Shown: positions 14,733-22,176 of the stretch, in pieces | Layout of the letters: every line of letters begins with the position of its first letter | How positions within the stretch are numbered: position 1 is the stretch's first letter | Assembly: GCA_002342985.1 (NCBI GenBank) | Contig: DDRC01000112.1 | Coordinates: 598 to 22,773, forward strand | Direction: 5' to 3' | Origin: Flavobacteriales bacterium UBA2426 | GTDB taxonomy: Bacteria > Bacteroidota > Bacteroidia > Flavobacteriales_F > PHOS-HE28 | DNA: 22,176 nucleotides | The notes under the pieces: model-generated | The model's input: the letters and a program-made list of their open reading frames with translations, nothing else | What the model was told of the DNA's origin: nothing | Database searches by the model: none | Program-made: the position numbers and the translations under genes

Positions 14733-16535
14733 ATGATCCACTTGACCCCGTTCAAGCTCCTCGCGATCACCATCCTGCTGGCCATCCCATTCCGTGGCCT
14801 GGCGCAGGGCGACACATGCACCACGGCGCTGATCGTGGGGAATGGACTTCATCTCGCTGATGGGCCAACCACCGGGGACGGCCAAGGCGGCGTTAACTGC
14901 GGTGGTGGCCAGGACGGCGATTGGTACCGGTACACGCCGAATTTCACTGGAACCATCGTCATCACAAGCTGTCATCCACTGAACAACCAACAGGATGATG
15001 ACACCTACTTGAAGGTGTTCACGGGCACATGCGGCAACCTGACGTGCATCGGGTTCAATGATGACATGGGCTCCCAGGCCTGCCCGGGCTACAGTTTCGC
15101 CTCGCAGATGGTTGTGAGTGTGACTTCCGGTCAGGACTATTTCATCGTGTGGACCGACACGTTCGACGGCGATTCGTTCTGGTGGGAGCTGCGCGAATGC
15201 GCTGGCACGGTGACCGGCGTGACCTACCGCGACCTGAACAGCAACGGCATGCGCGACAGCGGTGAGCCGCAGGTGGACGCCATGCTCACCATCAACCCCG
15301 GCGGCATGAACAGCTTTTCAGGCAGCGACCCTTACTCCTTCTGCAGCGCCTTGGGCAACTACACCATCACCGCCATCCCACCGCAATACCACACGGTCAC
15401 CCCGGCCTCGCAGAGCTACTCGGTGCCCGTGCAAGGCACACAGGTCGTTGGGATGGACTTCGGCTTCCAGCCCATACCCGGCATCTATGATGCTGCCGTG
15501 AACCTCTGGGGCCAGAACGCCTGGATCGGCAACAACACCCAGTTGCATGTAGGCTACCAGAACCTCGGGAGCGAGCCTGTGAATGCCACCGTCAGCCTGA
15601 CCCTGGACCTGGCGCTGAGCTTCGTCTCGGCGAGCGTGGCGCCCACGAGCGTGAATGGACAGACCATCATCTGGGCCTTGCCCACCCTGGCCCCCTTCAG
15701 CCAAGGCGTCATCAACGTCACCGTGTTCACGTCCATCACCACCGCCCCGCAGGCCCCCGTGCTCAATTACGTGGTGCTCACAGCCGTGGAGGACGACATC
15801 GACCCGACGAACAACGTGGACGACCAGCACGCGACCGCCGTCACGGCCATCGACCCGAATGACAAGCACGTGAGCGCCGTGAGCATCACCCCGGATGAGG
15901 TGATCGCGCAGGAGAAGCTCGCTTACACGATCAACTTCCAGAATACCGGCACCGCCCCGGCCGTGAACATCGTGATCAAGGACAGCCTCGACGCCGATTG
16001 GGACCTCAGCACCTTCGAGATGATCGGCGCCACGCACCCGTACACGCTCACGATCAATGAAGAGGTCGCCATTTGGACCTTCGCCAACATCATGCTGCCC
16101 GACAGCAGCACCAACGAGCCCGAAAGCCACGGCAGCATCCACTACCGCATGGCGCCCAAGAGCACCTTGATGCTCGGCGACCAGCTCACGAACCGCGCGG
16201 ACATCTACTTCGACTACAATGCGCCCGTGCTCACCAACACCACCGTGACCACCGTTGAGCTGAGCACGGCGATCGCGGAAGGCCCGGCGCGTCATGGCCT
16301 GGCGGTATCGCCCTCGCCCAGCAGCGGCCTGGTGAACCTCTGCTGGAACGATGCCCGGCTGAACAACGCGCGCCTGACCGTGACCGACGCCTTGGGCCGC
16401 GTGGTGCACACCACATCCATGACCACGAGCACGAATTCGCTCAGCCTTGACCTCAGCATCCTGCCCGCAGGAAGCTACGTGGCAAGGCTCAGCGGCGCCA
16501 CCGAGGCCTGGGCGCGCTTCATGATCCAGCGCTGA
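14733..16535 (+). CDS. Secreted multi-domain protein with DPNDK module and type IX sorting domain
   Basis: The 600-residue product starts with a signal peptide (about 1-25, ending RGLAQ). Residues 26-155 form a Cys-containing beta domain resembling pre-peptidase C-terminal (PPC) modules (DGDWYRYTPNFTGTIVITSC; YFIVWTDTFDG). GVTYRDLNSNGMRDSGEP (162-179) opens an SdrD-B-like domain that runs to about 245. Residues 255-365 look like a DUF11-type repeat, and 373-505 form the Bacteroidetes DPNDK module, with AIDPNDK and the late IYFDYNAPVLTNT. The last ~80 residues (VSPSPSSGLVNLC, DALGRVVHT, LPAGSYVARL) match the type A sorting domain used for type IX secretion. It is therefore probably surface-exposed or released. 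No catalytic site was recognised, so adhesion is a guess. A strong terminator follows. Confidence 0.9.
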   Translation: MIHLTPFKLLAITILLAIPFRGLAQGDTCTTALIVGNGLHLADGPTTGDGQGGVNCGGGQDGDWYRYTPNFTGTIVITSCHPLNNQQDDDTYLKVFTGTCGNLTCIGFNDDMGSQACPGYSFASQMVVSVTSGQDYFIVWTDTFDGDSFWWELRECAGTVTGVTYRDLNSNGMRDSGEPQVDAMLTINPGGMNSFSGSDPYSFCSALGNYTITAIPPQYHTVTPASQSYSVPVQGTQVVGMDFGFQPIPGIYDAAVNLWGQNAWIGNNTQLHVGYQNLGSEPVNATVSLTLDLALSFVSASVAPTSVNGQTIIWALPTLAPFSQGVINVTVFTSITTAPQAPVLNYVVLTAVEDDIDPTNNVDDQHATAVTAIDPNDKHVSAVSITPDEVIAQEKLAYTINFQNTGTAPAVNIVIKDSLDADWDLSTFEMIGATHPYTLTINEEVAIWTFANIMLPDSSTNEPESHGSIHYRMAPKSTLMLGDQLTNRADIYFDYNAPVLTNTTVTTVELSTAIAEGPARHGLAVSPSPSSGLVNLCWNDARLNNARLTVTDALGRVVHTTSMTTSTNSLSLDLSILPAGSYVARLSGATEAWARFMIQR

Positions 16536-16554
16536 CCACGCACCATCATTTCCC

Positions 16555-16586
16555 AGGAGGGCGCCCGTTCGGCGCCCTCCTTCTTT
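16555..16586 (+). terminator. Intrinsic terminator after the secreted protein gene
   Basis: GGAGGGCGCC (16556-16565) pairs perfectly with GGCGCCCTCC (16571-16580) around a CGTTC loop, extended by an A-T pair (16555 with 16581) and followed by TTCTTT. It begins 20 nt after the stop codon. This is the clearest terminator in the window, and it separates the secreted protein from the MetC-like gene. Confidence 0.9.
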
Positions 16587-16589
16587 CCG

Positions 16590-16597
16590 CACATTCG
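16590..16597 (+). promoter_or_regulatory. Possible -7-like box before the MetC-like gene
   Basis: CACATTCG has two mismatches from TAnnTTTG and ends 4 nt before the ATG, just after the terminator. It is weak on its own, and its position is the main argument. Confidence 0.25.
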
Positions 16598-16601
16598 CTG
16601 C

Positions 16602-17759
16602 ATGGACCTGAGCGACATCCTCACCCACCTCGGCGAAGACCGCGAGCGCGGCCTCGATGCCGTGGTGCCGCCCATCGTGCAGAGCGGCAATTTCACCTAC
16701 GCGACCGTGGCCGCGATGCGCGCCGTGGTGCAGCATGAATTCGACCGGCCGCTGTACACGCGCGGCTTCAATCCCACGGTGGCCATGCTGCGGCGGAAGG
16801 TCGCGGCGCTCGAAGGGGCCGAGGACGCGCTCGTCTTCAGCAGCGGCAGCGCGGCCATCGCGGCGGCGGTGATCGCCTTCACCAAGGCCGGCGACCACAT
16901 CGTCTGCGTGCACAAGCCCTACAGCTGGACCCGCAAGCTGCTCGTTGACCTGCTCGCGCGCTTCGGCGTGGAGCACACCTTCGTGGACGGCACCGATGCG
17001 GAGAACTACCGGAAAGCCATCCGTCCGAATACGACCTTCTTCATCCTGGAGAGCCCCAACTCGCTCACCTTCGAGCTGCAGGACATCGCCGCCGTGTGCG
17101 CCATCGCGAAGGAGCGCGGCATCATCACGCTCTGCGACAACAGCTTCAGCAGCCCGCTCTTCCAGAACCCGATCGAACTGGGCTGCGACATGGTCGCGCA
17201 CAGCGCCACCAAGTACCTGAACGGGCACAGCGATGTGGTGGCGGGCGTGCTCGCCGGGTCGAAGACGCACATGCGTCAGGTCATGAGCCGGGAGCTCATG
17301 ACGCTGGGCGCGGCGCCCTCACCGCACGATGCCTGGCTGCTGATGCGCGGCCTGCGCACCCTGGAGCTGCGCGTGAACCGCAGCGCCGACAGCGCCGAGA
17401 AGGTGGCGCGCTTCCTCGAGGCGCACCCGAAGGTGAAGCGTGTGCATTGGCCGGGCTTGCCCTCGCATCCGCAGCATGCGCTGGCCCTGAAGCAGATGAA
17501 GCGCGTGGCGGGCTTGATGACCATCGAGCTGGATGCGCCCGACGTGCCCGCCGTGGAGCGCTTCTGCGACAGCCTCGAGCGCTTCCTGATCGCCGTGAGC
17601 TGGGGCGGCTACGAGAGCCTGCAATGGCCGGTGTGCGCATTGCAGGGGCCCAGCGGCTATTACACCGACCTGCCGTTCACCATGGTGCGTCTCTACATCG
17701 GGCTGGAGGATGCGGATGCCTTGATCGCCGACCTGGCCCAGGCGCTGGAGCGCATCTGA
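16602..17759 (+). CDS. PLP-dependent trans-sulfuration enzyme, cystathionine beta-lyase (MetC)-like
   Basis: The Cys/Met metabolism PLP enzymes cleave or form cystathionine and related thioethers in the cytosol. In 385 residues, the PLP lysine is K204 in HSATKYLNGHSD; D179 in LCDNSF contacts the pyridine ring; YTRGFNPT (52-59) is the conserved YSRxxNPT phosphate-binding loop from the neighbouring subunit; SSGSAAIAA (80-88) is the phosphate cup. The C-terminus carries VSWGGYESL (332-340) and VRLYIGLEDADALIADL (362-378), which resemble E. coli MetC more than MetB or gamma-lyases, so cystathionine beta-lyase is the best guess. Substrate preference cannot be settled from motifs. The gene ends 5 nt from the convergent transglutaminase-like gene, leaving no room for a terminator between them. 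Confidence 0.9.
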   Translation: MDLSDILTHLGEDRERGLDAVVPPIVQSGNFTYATVAAMRAVVQHEFDRPLYTRGFNPTVAMLRRKVAALEGAEDALVFSSGSAAIAAAVIAFTKAGDHIVCVHKPYSWTRKLLVDLLARFGVEHTFVDGTDAENYRKAIRPNTTFFILESPNSLTFELQDIAAVCAIAKERGIITLCDNSFSSPLFQNPIELGCDMVAHSATKYLNGHSDVVAGVLAGSKTHMRQVMSRELMTLGAAPSPHDAWLLMRGLRTLELRVNRSADSAEKVARFLEAHPKVKRVHWPGLPSHPQHALALKQMKRVAGLMTIELDAPDVPAVERFCDSLERFLIAVSWGGYESLQWPVCALQGPSGYYTDLPFTMVRLYIGLEDADALIADLAQALERI

Positions 17760-17764
17760 GCCGG

Positions 17765-19939
17765 TCAGGGCATCGGCCCGGGACGCACGCGCAGCAGCCG
17801 GCCCGGGTCATTCATTGCGCGCAGGAGCGCCTCGATGGCCATGGCAGCATCGGCCTCCTCCTGCTCGCGCAGCACCTCGAAACGGCTTTCGACCCGAACG
17901 TTGCGCGCATCGATACGGGTGGCCTCCAACGTGTAACGGGCTCCCGGCGTGCTGAAGCTTTCCTGCAGGCGCGTGAGGTCCATCACCTCCACCGGCTCGG
18001 CGAACTCGATGTCGAGGATGAAGCGGTCCGTCTGCGCGAAGTCCCACCAGAACGGGAGGTGGCGACCCTCGCCGCTGAAGCGGCCAGGAACGGCATGCGC
18101 CAGGAAGGGCCTCAGGTCGAAAGCGAACCATCCATCGCCCTCATCGCGGCGGAACCCGGAGAGGCGCAGCGCCTGCTGCTCACGGTAGCGGAAGGGCGGA
18201 TCGCTGCTCAGCTCATGCTCGCCAAGGCGATGCGCATCCGCTCCGGGCATGCGCGCGGGCAGGTGGCCATAGTTCGGATGCACGGTGCTGTCGCTGCGGT
18301 CGCCGAGGAAGGCCGCGCGTCCCAAGGTGCTGAACTGCCCGCTCAGGAAGATCCGCGCTTCGCTTTCCGCGTCGGGCTCCCCCAGACCGATGCGGATCCG
18401 ATGCTCGATGGCACGCACGTTGGCCGATCCGTCGCTCACCGGAAGCTCGACGTAGAGCGGTGGCCGCGGGTCGTCCTCGATCAGGCGCTGACGGTCGATG
18501 AGCAGGGCCATGGTGCCCTCCCAATAGAAGGGCAGCTCGTTGGCGAACCAGCCGTGCCGCTGCCGCTTCGGGTGCATCCAGAGCATCCCCTCGCCGTCCC
18601 TCACGCCGAAGAGCCACTCGGCATCCCACATGGGCGTGGTGAAGCGGTCGTTGAGCGCGCCGGAGCGCCTGTCGAGCACATAGGCCGTGACATAGGGCAG
18701 CCGCTCCATCTGGATCAGCTTGCTGTAGAGGTTGTAGCGGCTGATGTCGCGCAGGCGCATCGCCTCCACCTGGTCGCCCATGCGTTCCAGGTCACGATCG
18801 GCATCCAGGTACCACCCTCGGTCGCTGGCATAGTCGAAATCACGTGCGATGCGCTCGTGCAGGGCCTCCACGCGCCGCGCCCTCAGGCTGTCTGAAATGC
18901 CTGAGCAGGTGCGCTCGATGAAGCGCTTCATCAAGGTGCTCTGCCGGTCGGGGATGCGCTTCAGCGCCACGCGCCGCCACCATTCGGCCTTGGCCTCGCG
19001 CAGGCGCACCACCTGCAGCCAGGGCTGCTGCGGGATGGGCAGGCCGCTGAGGCGCTCGCGGCGCCAGTAGCGCAGGTCATCGGGCATCCAGGTGACCACG
19101 ATATGCGGCAGCCCGCGCCCCTGGTCGCCATTCACCTCGTCCATGCATCCGGACAGATCGGTGCGATGCCAGCGAGCGGTCCGCTCATCGCCGCTGCGCT
19201 CCACGCCATCCGGTGGGGCACCGCCCAGCTCAATGCCGTGCTTCGCGTGGTAGCGCAGCTCCATGCGCTGCTCGCGCACCGGCAGCGGACCGTTGAAGAA
19301 CACACGCCAATTGGTGAGCCGTGCCCAGTTGTCCATCCAGAGCAGGCCACGCATGCCGTAGGTGTGCGGCGCATTGCTGTCATAGGGCAGCATGTACTTC
19401 CACCGGTACTCCACCACATCGCCGGGCATGATGCCAACGGGATAATGCGTGATGGCCATGGTGGCCTGCAGCGACAGGGGATTGCCCAGGAAGCCCTTCG
19501 CGGCGCGGGTGTCCACCGGCAGCTCAGTACAAGAGCCATCAGGCCGGATCACGCGCGCCGCGAAATGATCGACGCGCAGGTTGAAGAGCAGCGGATAGGG
19601 GCGCGTCTCCAGGCGCTCGTAGGGCTTTCCATGCTCATCGTAGGGCGGGTCGAGGCTCTCGGGGAGAACAACGGGGGCGTAGCGCTTGATGTCCTCCTGG
19701 CTGGCGAAGCGGACCACCCGGCGCCGCTCGAAGAAGAGCGCCAGGAACTCCGGCTTCACATTCCGGATACGGATGGAGAACTCATCGTCGAGGACCTCCG
19801 AGGCGAGGGTGCGGCCTTGCTCCCAAGTGGTGTCCCAAACGGCCGTGTCACCCCAGGTGAATGGGAGCTGCGCGCGGACCGATACGGCCGCGCAGCACGT
19901 GGTGAGCACGATGACGAACCGTAGCGATCGAGCGCTCAT
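17765..19939 (-). CDS. Secreted DUF3857/transglutaminase-like protein, apparently without the catalytic triad
   Basis: The 724-residue product starts with a signal peptide (MSARSLRFVIVLTTCC, cut near VRA-QLPF). I chose the ATG at 19939 over the GTG five codons upstream because a TAGCTTCG box precedes it. Residues about 110-250 resemble DUF3857 (GIMPGDVVEYRWKY near 169-182). About 360-480 resembles a transglutaminase core: the segment DISRYNLYSKLIQMERLPYV (398-417) sits where active members have GxCxDKA...LLRALGI, the DAEWLFGV segment (439-446) where they have FNH, and LWMHPK (453-458) where they have WLDPT. The Cys, His and Asp are thus apparently missing. A C-terminal beta region follows. 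It is probably a periplasmic or surface binding protein; the ligand is unknown. der lies 44 nt upstream on the same strand. Confidence 0.75.
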   Translation of the reverse strand: MSARSLRFVIVLTTCCAAVSVRAQLPFTWGDTAVWDTTWEQGRTLASEVLDDEFSIRIRNVKPEFLALFFERRRVVRFASQEDIKRYAPVVLPESLDPPYDEHGKPYERLETRPYPLLFNLRVDHFAARVIRPDGSCTELPVDTRAAKGFLGNPLSLQATMAITHYPVGIMPGDVVEYRWKYMLPYDSNAPHTYGMRGLLWMDNWARLTNWRVFFNGPLPVREQRMELRYHAKHGIELGGAPPDGVERSGDERTARWHRTDLSGCMDEVNGDQGRGLPHIVVTWMPDDLRYWRRERLSGLPIPQQPWLQVVRLREAKAEWWRRVALKRIPDRQSTLMKRFIERTCSGISDSLRARRVEALHERIARDFDYASDRGWYLDADRDLERMGDQVEAMRLRDISRYNLYSKLIQMERLPYVTAYVLDRRSGALNDRFTTPMWDAEWLFGVRDGEGMLWMHPKRQRHGWFANELPFYWEGTMALLIDRQRLIEDDPRPPLYVELPVSDGSANVRAIEHRIRIGLGEPDAESEARIFLSGQFSTLGRAAFLGDRSDSTVHPNYGHLPARMPGADAHRLGEHELSSDPPFRYREQQALRLSGFRRDEGDGWFAFDLRPFLAHAVPGRFSGEGRHLPFWWDFAQTDRFILDIEFAEPVEVMDLTRLQESFSTPGARYTLEATRIDARNVRVESRFEVLREQEEADAAMAIEALLRAMNDPGRLLRVRPGPMP

Positions 19940-19955
19940 GGGTGGAACAGCCACC

Positions 19956-19963
19956 CGAAGCTA
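19956..19963 (-). promoter_or_regulatory. -7-like box before the transglutaminase-like gene
   Basis: The minus strand reads TAGCTTCG, ending 16 nt before the ATG at 19939 and overlapping the upstream GTG alternative's near region, in the short gap after der. It supports independent transcription from der and the ATG start. Confidence 0.4.
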
Positions 19964-19983
19964 AGCGGTGACGGCCGGCTTCC

Positions 19984-21288
19984 CTACTTCTTCCGGAAGA
20001 AGAGCCGTATCGGCACCCCCGTGAAGCGCCAATGCTCGCGCAGGCGGTTCTCGAGGAATCGCTCGTAGCTGGGCTTGATGTACTGCGGCAGATTGCAGTA
20101 GAAGACGAAGGTGGGCACATGCACCGGCAGCTGCTGCACGAACTTGATGCTCACCTCCTTGGCCTTGTACATCGGCGGCGGCTGGCGCTCGATCTCGGGC
20201 AGCAGGGCATCGTTCAGCTTGCGCGTGGGGATTCGGCGCTTGCGGTCCTCATAGACCTGCATGGCCACCTCCATCACCTTCAGCAGGCGCTGCTTCTCCA
20301 GCACGCTGGTGAATACCACGGGCACGTCGGTGAAGGGCTCCATACGCCGCTTCACCTCCGCCTCGAAGTCGCGCATGGTGTTGGTCTCCTTTTCTACAAG
20401 GTCCCACTTGTTCACCACCACCACCAGCCCCTTGCCGTTCTTCTGGATGATGGAGAGGATGTGGAGGTCCTGCTGCTGCATGGCTTCGCGCGCATCGAGC
20501 ATGAGCAGGCATACATCGCTCTCCTCGATGGCGCGGATGGAGCGCATCACGCTGTAGAACTCGATGTCCTCATCCACCTTGGCCTTCCTGCGGATACCGG
20601 CGGTGTCGAGCAGGATGAGGTCATGGCCGAAGACGCTCCAGCGCGTGTTGATGGGGTCGCGCGTGGTGCCCGCCACCGGGGTGACGATGCTCTGCTCCCG
20701 GCCCAGCAGGGCGTTCACCAGGGATGACTTGCCCACATTGGGGCGGCCCACGATCGCCAGCTTGGGGATGTCCGGATCGGCCTCCTCGCTGGGCTTCTTG
20801 AAGGTCTTCAGCAGCTCATCGAGGAGATCGCCTGTGCCTGCGCCGCTGGCAGCTGCGATCGCATGCACCTCGCCCAGGCCCAAGGCGTAGAAATCGGCTG
20901 CCAGGTATTGGCGGTCATGGGTGTCCACCTTGTTGGCTGCGAGGATCACCGGTTTCTTCGCCTTCCGGAGCATCTCCGCGATGGCCTCATCCGCGCCGGT
21001 GATGCCGCCATTGACATCGACCATGAAGAGGATGGTATCGGACTCCTCGATGGCGAGCCTGACCTGCTTGCGGATCTCGGACTCGAATAGGTCATCGGTT
21101 CCGCTGATGTACCCCCCCGTATCGATGACGCTGAAGACGATGCCGTTCCATTCGCTTTTGCCGTAGTGGCGGTCGCGCGTGGTGCCGGCCGTGGGGTCGG
21201 TGATGGCTTCGCGCCGCTCGATCAAGCGGTTGAAGAGCGTGCTCTTGCCCACGTTGGGGCGGCCTACGATGGCGACGATGTTTCCCAT
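19984..21288 (-). CDS. der: Ribosome biogenesis GTPase Der (EngA)
   Basis: Der is an essential tandem-domain GTPase needed for 50S subunit assembly. The 434-residue product has both G domains: the first with GRPNVGKS (9-16), DTGG (56-59) and NKVD (119-122); the second with GRPNVGKS (181-188), DTAG (228-231) and NKWD (293-296). The C-terminal KH-like domain (about 350-434) contains PTFVFYCNLPQYIKPSYERF and ends RLFFRKK. The length is normal. The start MGNIVAIVGRPNVG is the family start. It lies 107 nt after era on the same strand, separated by an inverted repeat. No -7-like box was found directly upstream, so it may depend on a promoter further up. Confidence 0.97.
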   Translation of the reverse strand: MGNIVAIVGRPNVGKSTLFNRLIERREAITDPTAGTTRDRHYGKSEWNGIVFSVIDTGGYISGTDDLFESEIRKQVRLAIEESDTILFMVDVNGGITGADEAIAEMLRKAKKPVILAANKVDTHDRQYLAADFYALGLGEVHAIAAASGAGTGDLLDELLKTFKKPSEEADPDIPKLAIVGRPNVGKSSLVNALLGREQSIVTPVAGTTRDPINTRWSVFGHDLILLDTAGIRRKAKVDEDIEFYSVMRSIRAIEESDVCLLMLDAREAMQQQDLHILSIIQKNGKGLVVVVNKWDLVEKETNTMRDFEAEVKRRMEPFTDVPVVFTSVLEKQRLLKVMEVAMQVYEDRKRRIPTRKLNDALLPEIERQPPPMYKAKEVSIKFVQQLPVHVPTFVFYCNLPQYIKPSYERFLENRLREHWRFTGVPIRLFFRKK

Positions 21289-21298
21289 GGTTCAGCTC

Positions 21299-21389
21299 AG
21301 GGTGAATGGCGGATGGTCATTGGTGAATGGACAGAGGCATCACTTGGGCAAGAGCCTCCATTCGCATATCGCCATTGACCATTCACCCT
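21299..21389. repeat. Intergenic inverted repeat built of GG-N5 heptads
   Basis: Two 33-nt arms, 21299-21331 and 21357-21389, are inverted copies that match at 25 of 33 positions, with 11 perfect pairs at the outer ends (AGGGTGAATGG / CCATTCACCCT). Each arm consists of 7-nt units: GGTGAAT at 21301, GGCGGAT at 21308, GGTCATT at 21315, GGTGAAT at 21322; the other arm has the same units on the opposite strand (21353-21387). The spacer is 25 nt. It lies between the era stop and the der start, so it could form the 3' end of the era transcript or belong to a dispersed repeat family. Confidence 0.75.
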
Positions 21390-21395
21390 GCATTA

Positions 21396-22176
21396 TCAAT
21401 ATCCGTATCGCTTCAGTTTCGCTTCATCTTCCCGCCAGTCGGGGTCCACCTTCACCTTCAGGTCCAGGAAGACCTTGGTGCCGATGAAGCGCTCGATGGC
21501 CAGGCGCGCCTCGGTGCCCAATCTGCGCAAAGCCCTGCCGCCCTCGCCGATCACGATCCCCTTCTGGCTCTCGCGCATCACGATCACATCGGCCTGGATG
21601 CGCACCAGCGCCCCCCCTTCCTCATAGCTGTTCACCACCACTTGGGAGCTGTATGGGATCTCCTGCTTGTAGAAGGTGAGCATCTTCTCCCGGATGATCT
21701 CGCTCACGAAGAAGCGCATGTTGCGGTCGCTCAGCTCATCCTTCGGAAAGTAGGCGGGATGCTCCGGCAGGTGCGCGATGAGCCAGGCCTTCAGCTCCGC
21801 CACATTGAGGCCATGCAGCGCGCTCAAGGGCACCACTTTCGACTCGGGCAGAGCCGCCTGCCATGCCTCCAGCGCAGGCAGCACCAGCTCCTCCTTAGCG
21901 GCGTCCACCTTGTTCACCAGCAGCACCTTGCGGCCCTTGAAGCGGCGCGCGCGCTTGAGCACGTTCTCGGCCTTCTCGGGCTTCTGCCCCACCTCCACCA
22001 GCACGACAAGGATATCAGCATCGATGAGGGCCTCGTCCACGACGCTCATCATGCGCTCGTGCATCTTGTACTGGGGGTCGAGGATGCCCGGGGTATCGCT
22101 CAGCACCAGTTGGTAGTCATCGCCATTGAGGATGCCCAGGATGCGGTGCCGCGTGGTCTGCGCCTTGGGGTTGGCG
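21396..22176 (-). CDS. era: GTPase Era (5' end outside the window)
   Basis: Era is a GTPase that binds the 3' end of 16S rRNA during 30S assembly. The frame is open to the window edge; about 30 N-terminal residues with the first GTP-binding loop are missing. Before the first internal ATG the frame still reads NPKAQTTRHRILGIL (the G2 switch), so the gene does not begin there. Visible are the G3 motif DTPG, G4 NKVD (in VLLVNKVDAAKEE), G5 SALHG, and the C-terminal KH domain with IVIGEGGRALRRLG as its GxxG loop, ending LKRYGY. era and der follow each other on the same strand, a common pairing of ribosome-assembly GTPases. Confidence 0.96.
   Translation of the reverse strand, partial: ANPKAQTTRHRILGILNGDDYQLVLSDTPGILDPQYKMHERMMSVVDEALIDADILVVLVEVGQKPEKAENVLKRARRFKGRKVLLVNKVDAAKEELVLPALEAWQAALPESKVVPLSALHGLNVAELKAWLIAHLPEHPAYFPKDELSDRNMRFFVSEIIREKMLTFYKQEIPYSSQVVVNSYEEGGALVRIQADVIVMRESQKGIVIGEGGRALRRLGTEARLAIERFIGTKVFLDLKVKVDPDWREDEAKLKRYGY

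Noticed and set aside
15318..17270. A 650-codon minus-strand frame opposite the secreted protein and the MetC-like gene
   Set aside because: It crosses a strong terminator and two well-supported genes and has a Gly/His/Val/Arg-rich antisense composition.
17096..18895. A 599-codon plus-strand frame spanning the MetC-like and transglutaminase-like genes
   Set aside because: It reads one gene out of frame and the other antisense; no domain is visible.
21396..22106. Taking the first in-window methionine codon of era (a GTG in VLSDTPG) as the start
   Set aside because: The frame stays open to the window edge and encodes the G2 switch region QTTRHRI upstream, so the gene is cut by the window, not truncated.

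Overview
The window reads as chromosomal core DNA from a high-GC member of the Bacteroidetes, most likely a Flavobacteriales relative. The evidence is the conserved mutY-ssb-gldE-gldD gliding cluster, a secreted protein with a DPNDK module and a C-terminal sorting domain of the type IX secretion type, the absence of Shine-Dalgarno sequences before most genes, and start-proximal boxes matching the Bacteroidetes -7 element TAnnTTTG. One promoter, for the HU gene, has the full TTG-N19-TATATTTG form.

The first ~1.6 kb is foreign to the rest. It holds the N-terminus of a membrane protein (TTG start with a strong Shine-Dalgarno) and a very Ala-rich, very GC-rich fumC of proteobacterial (Burkholderiales-like) style. 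A mis-joined assembly, or a transfer, with a border between about 1560 and 1665 is the simplest reading.

Layout after the border: prfB, recX, rng (RNase G), a 31-residue basic AURKAIP1/COX24-type protein, a TPR membrane protein and HU all lie on the minus strand. HU to recX looks like one transcription unit read from the HU promoter. Divergently on the plus strand come mutY, ssb, gldE and gldD. ctaA (heme A synthase) and a heavy-metal-domain lipoprotein follow on the minus strand; ctaA overlaps the end of gldD. Next, on plus, are an EamA transporter, a GT2 glycosyltransferase, a multi-membrane-span GT-C (PMT/ArnT-like) glycosyltransferase, the secreted sorting-domain protein with a clear intrinsic terminator, and a MetC-like trans-sulfuration enzyme. 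On minus again are a secreted DUF3857/transglutaminase-like protein that appears to lack its catalytic residues, then der and a 5'-truncated era, both ribosome-assembly GTPases.

Main points of interest: two unrelated-looking intergenic inverted repeats, after prfB and after era, are both built of degenerate 7-nt units; prfB has lost the programmed frameshift site but keeps a trace of it; a TAnCTTCG-like box lies unusually close to many start codons, suggesting leaderless or very short-leader mRNAs; and the transglutaminase-like protein seems catalytically dead. No tRNA, rRNA, CRISPR array, insertion sequence or phage gene was seen. There is no gene-free stretch over 300 bases. I see no convincing new multi-gene system; most of the window is conserved housekeeping.
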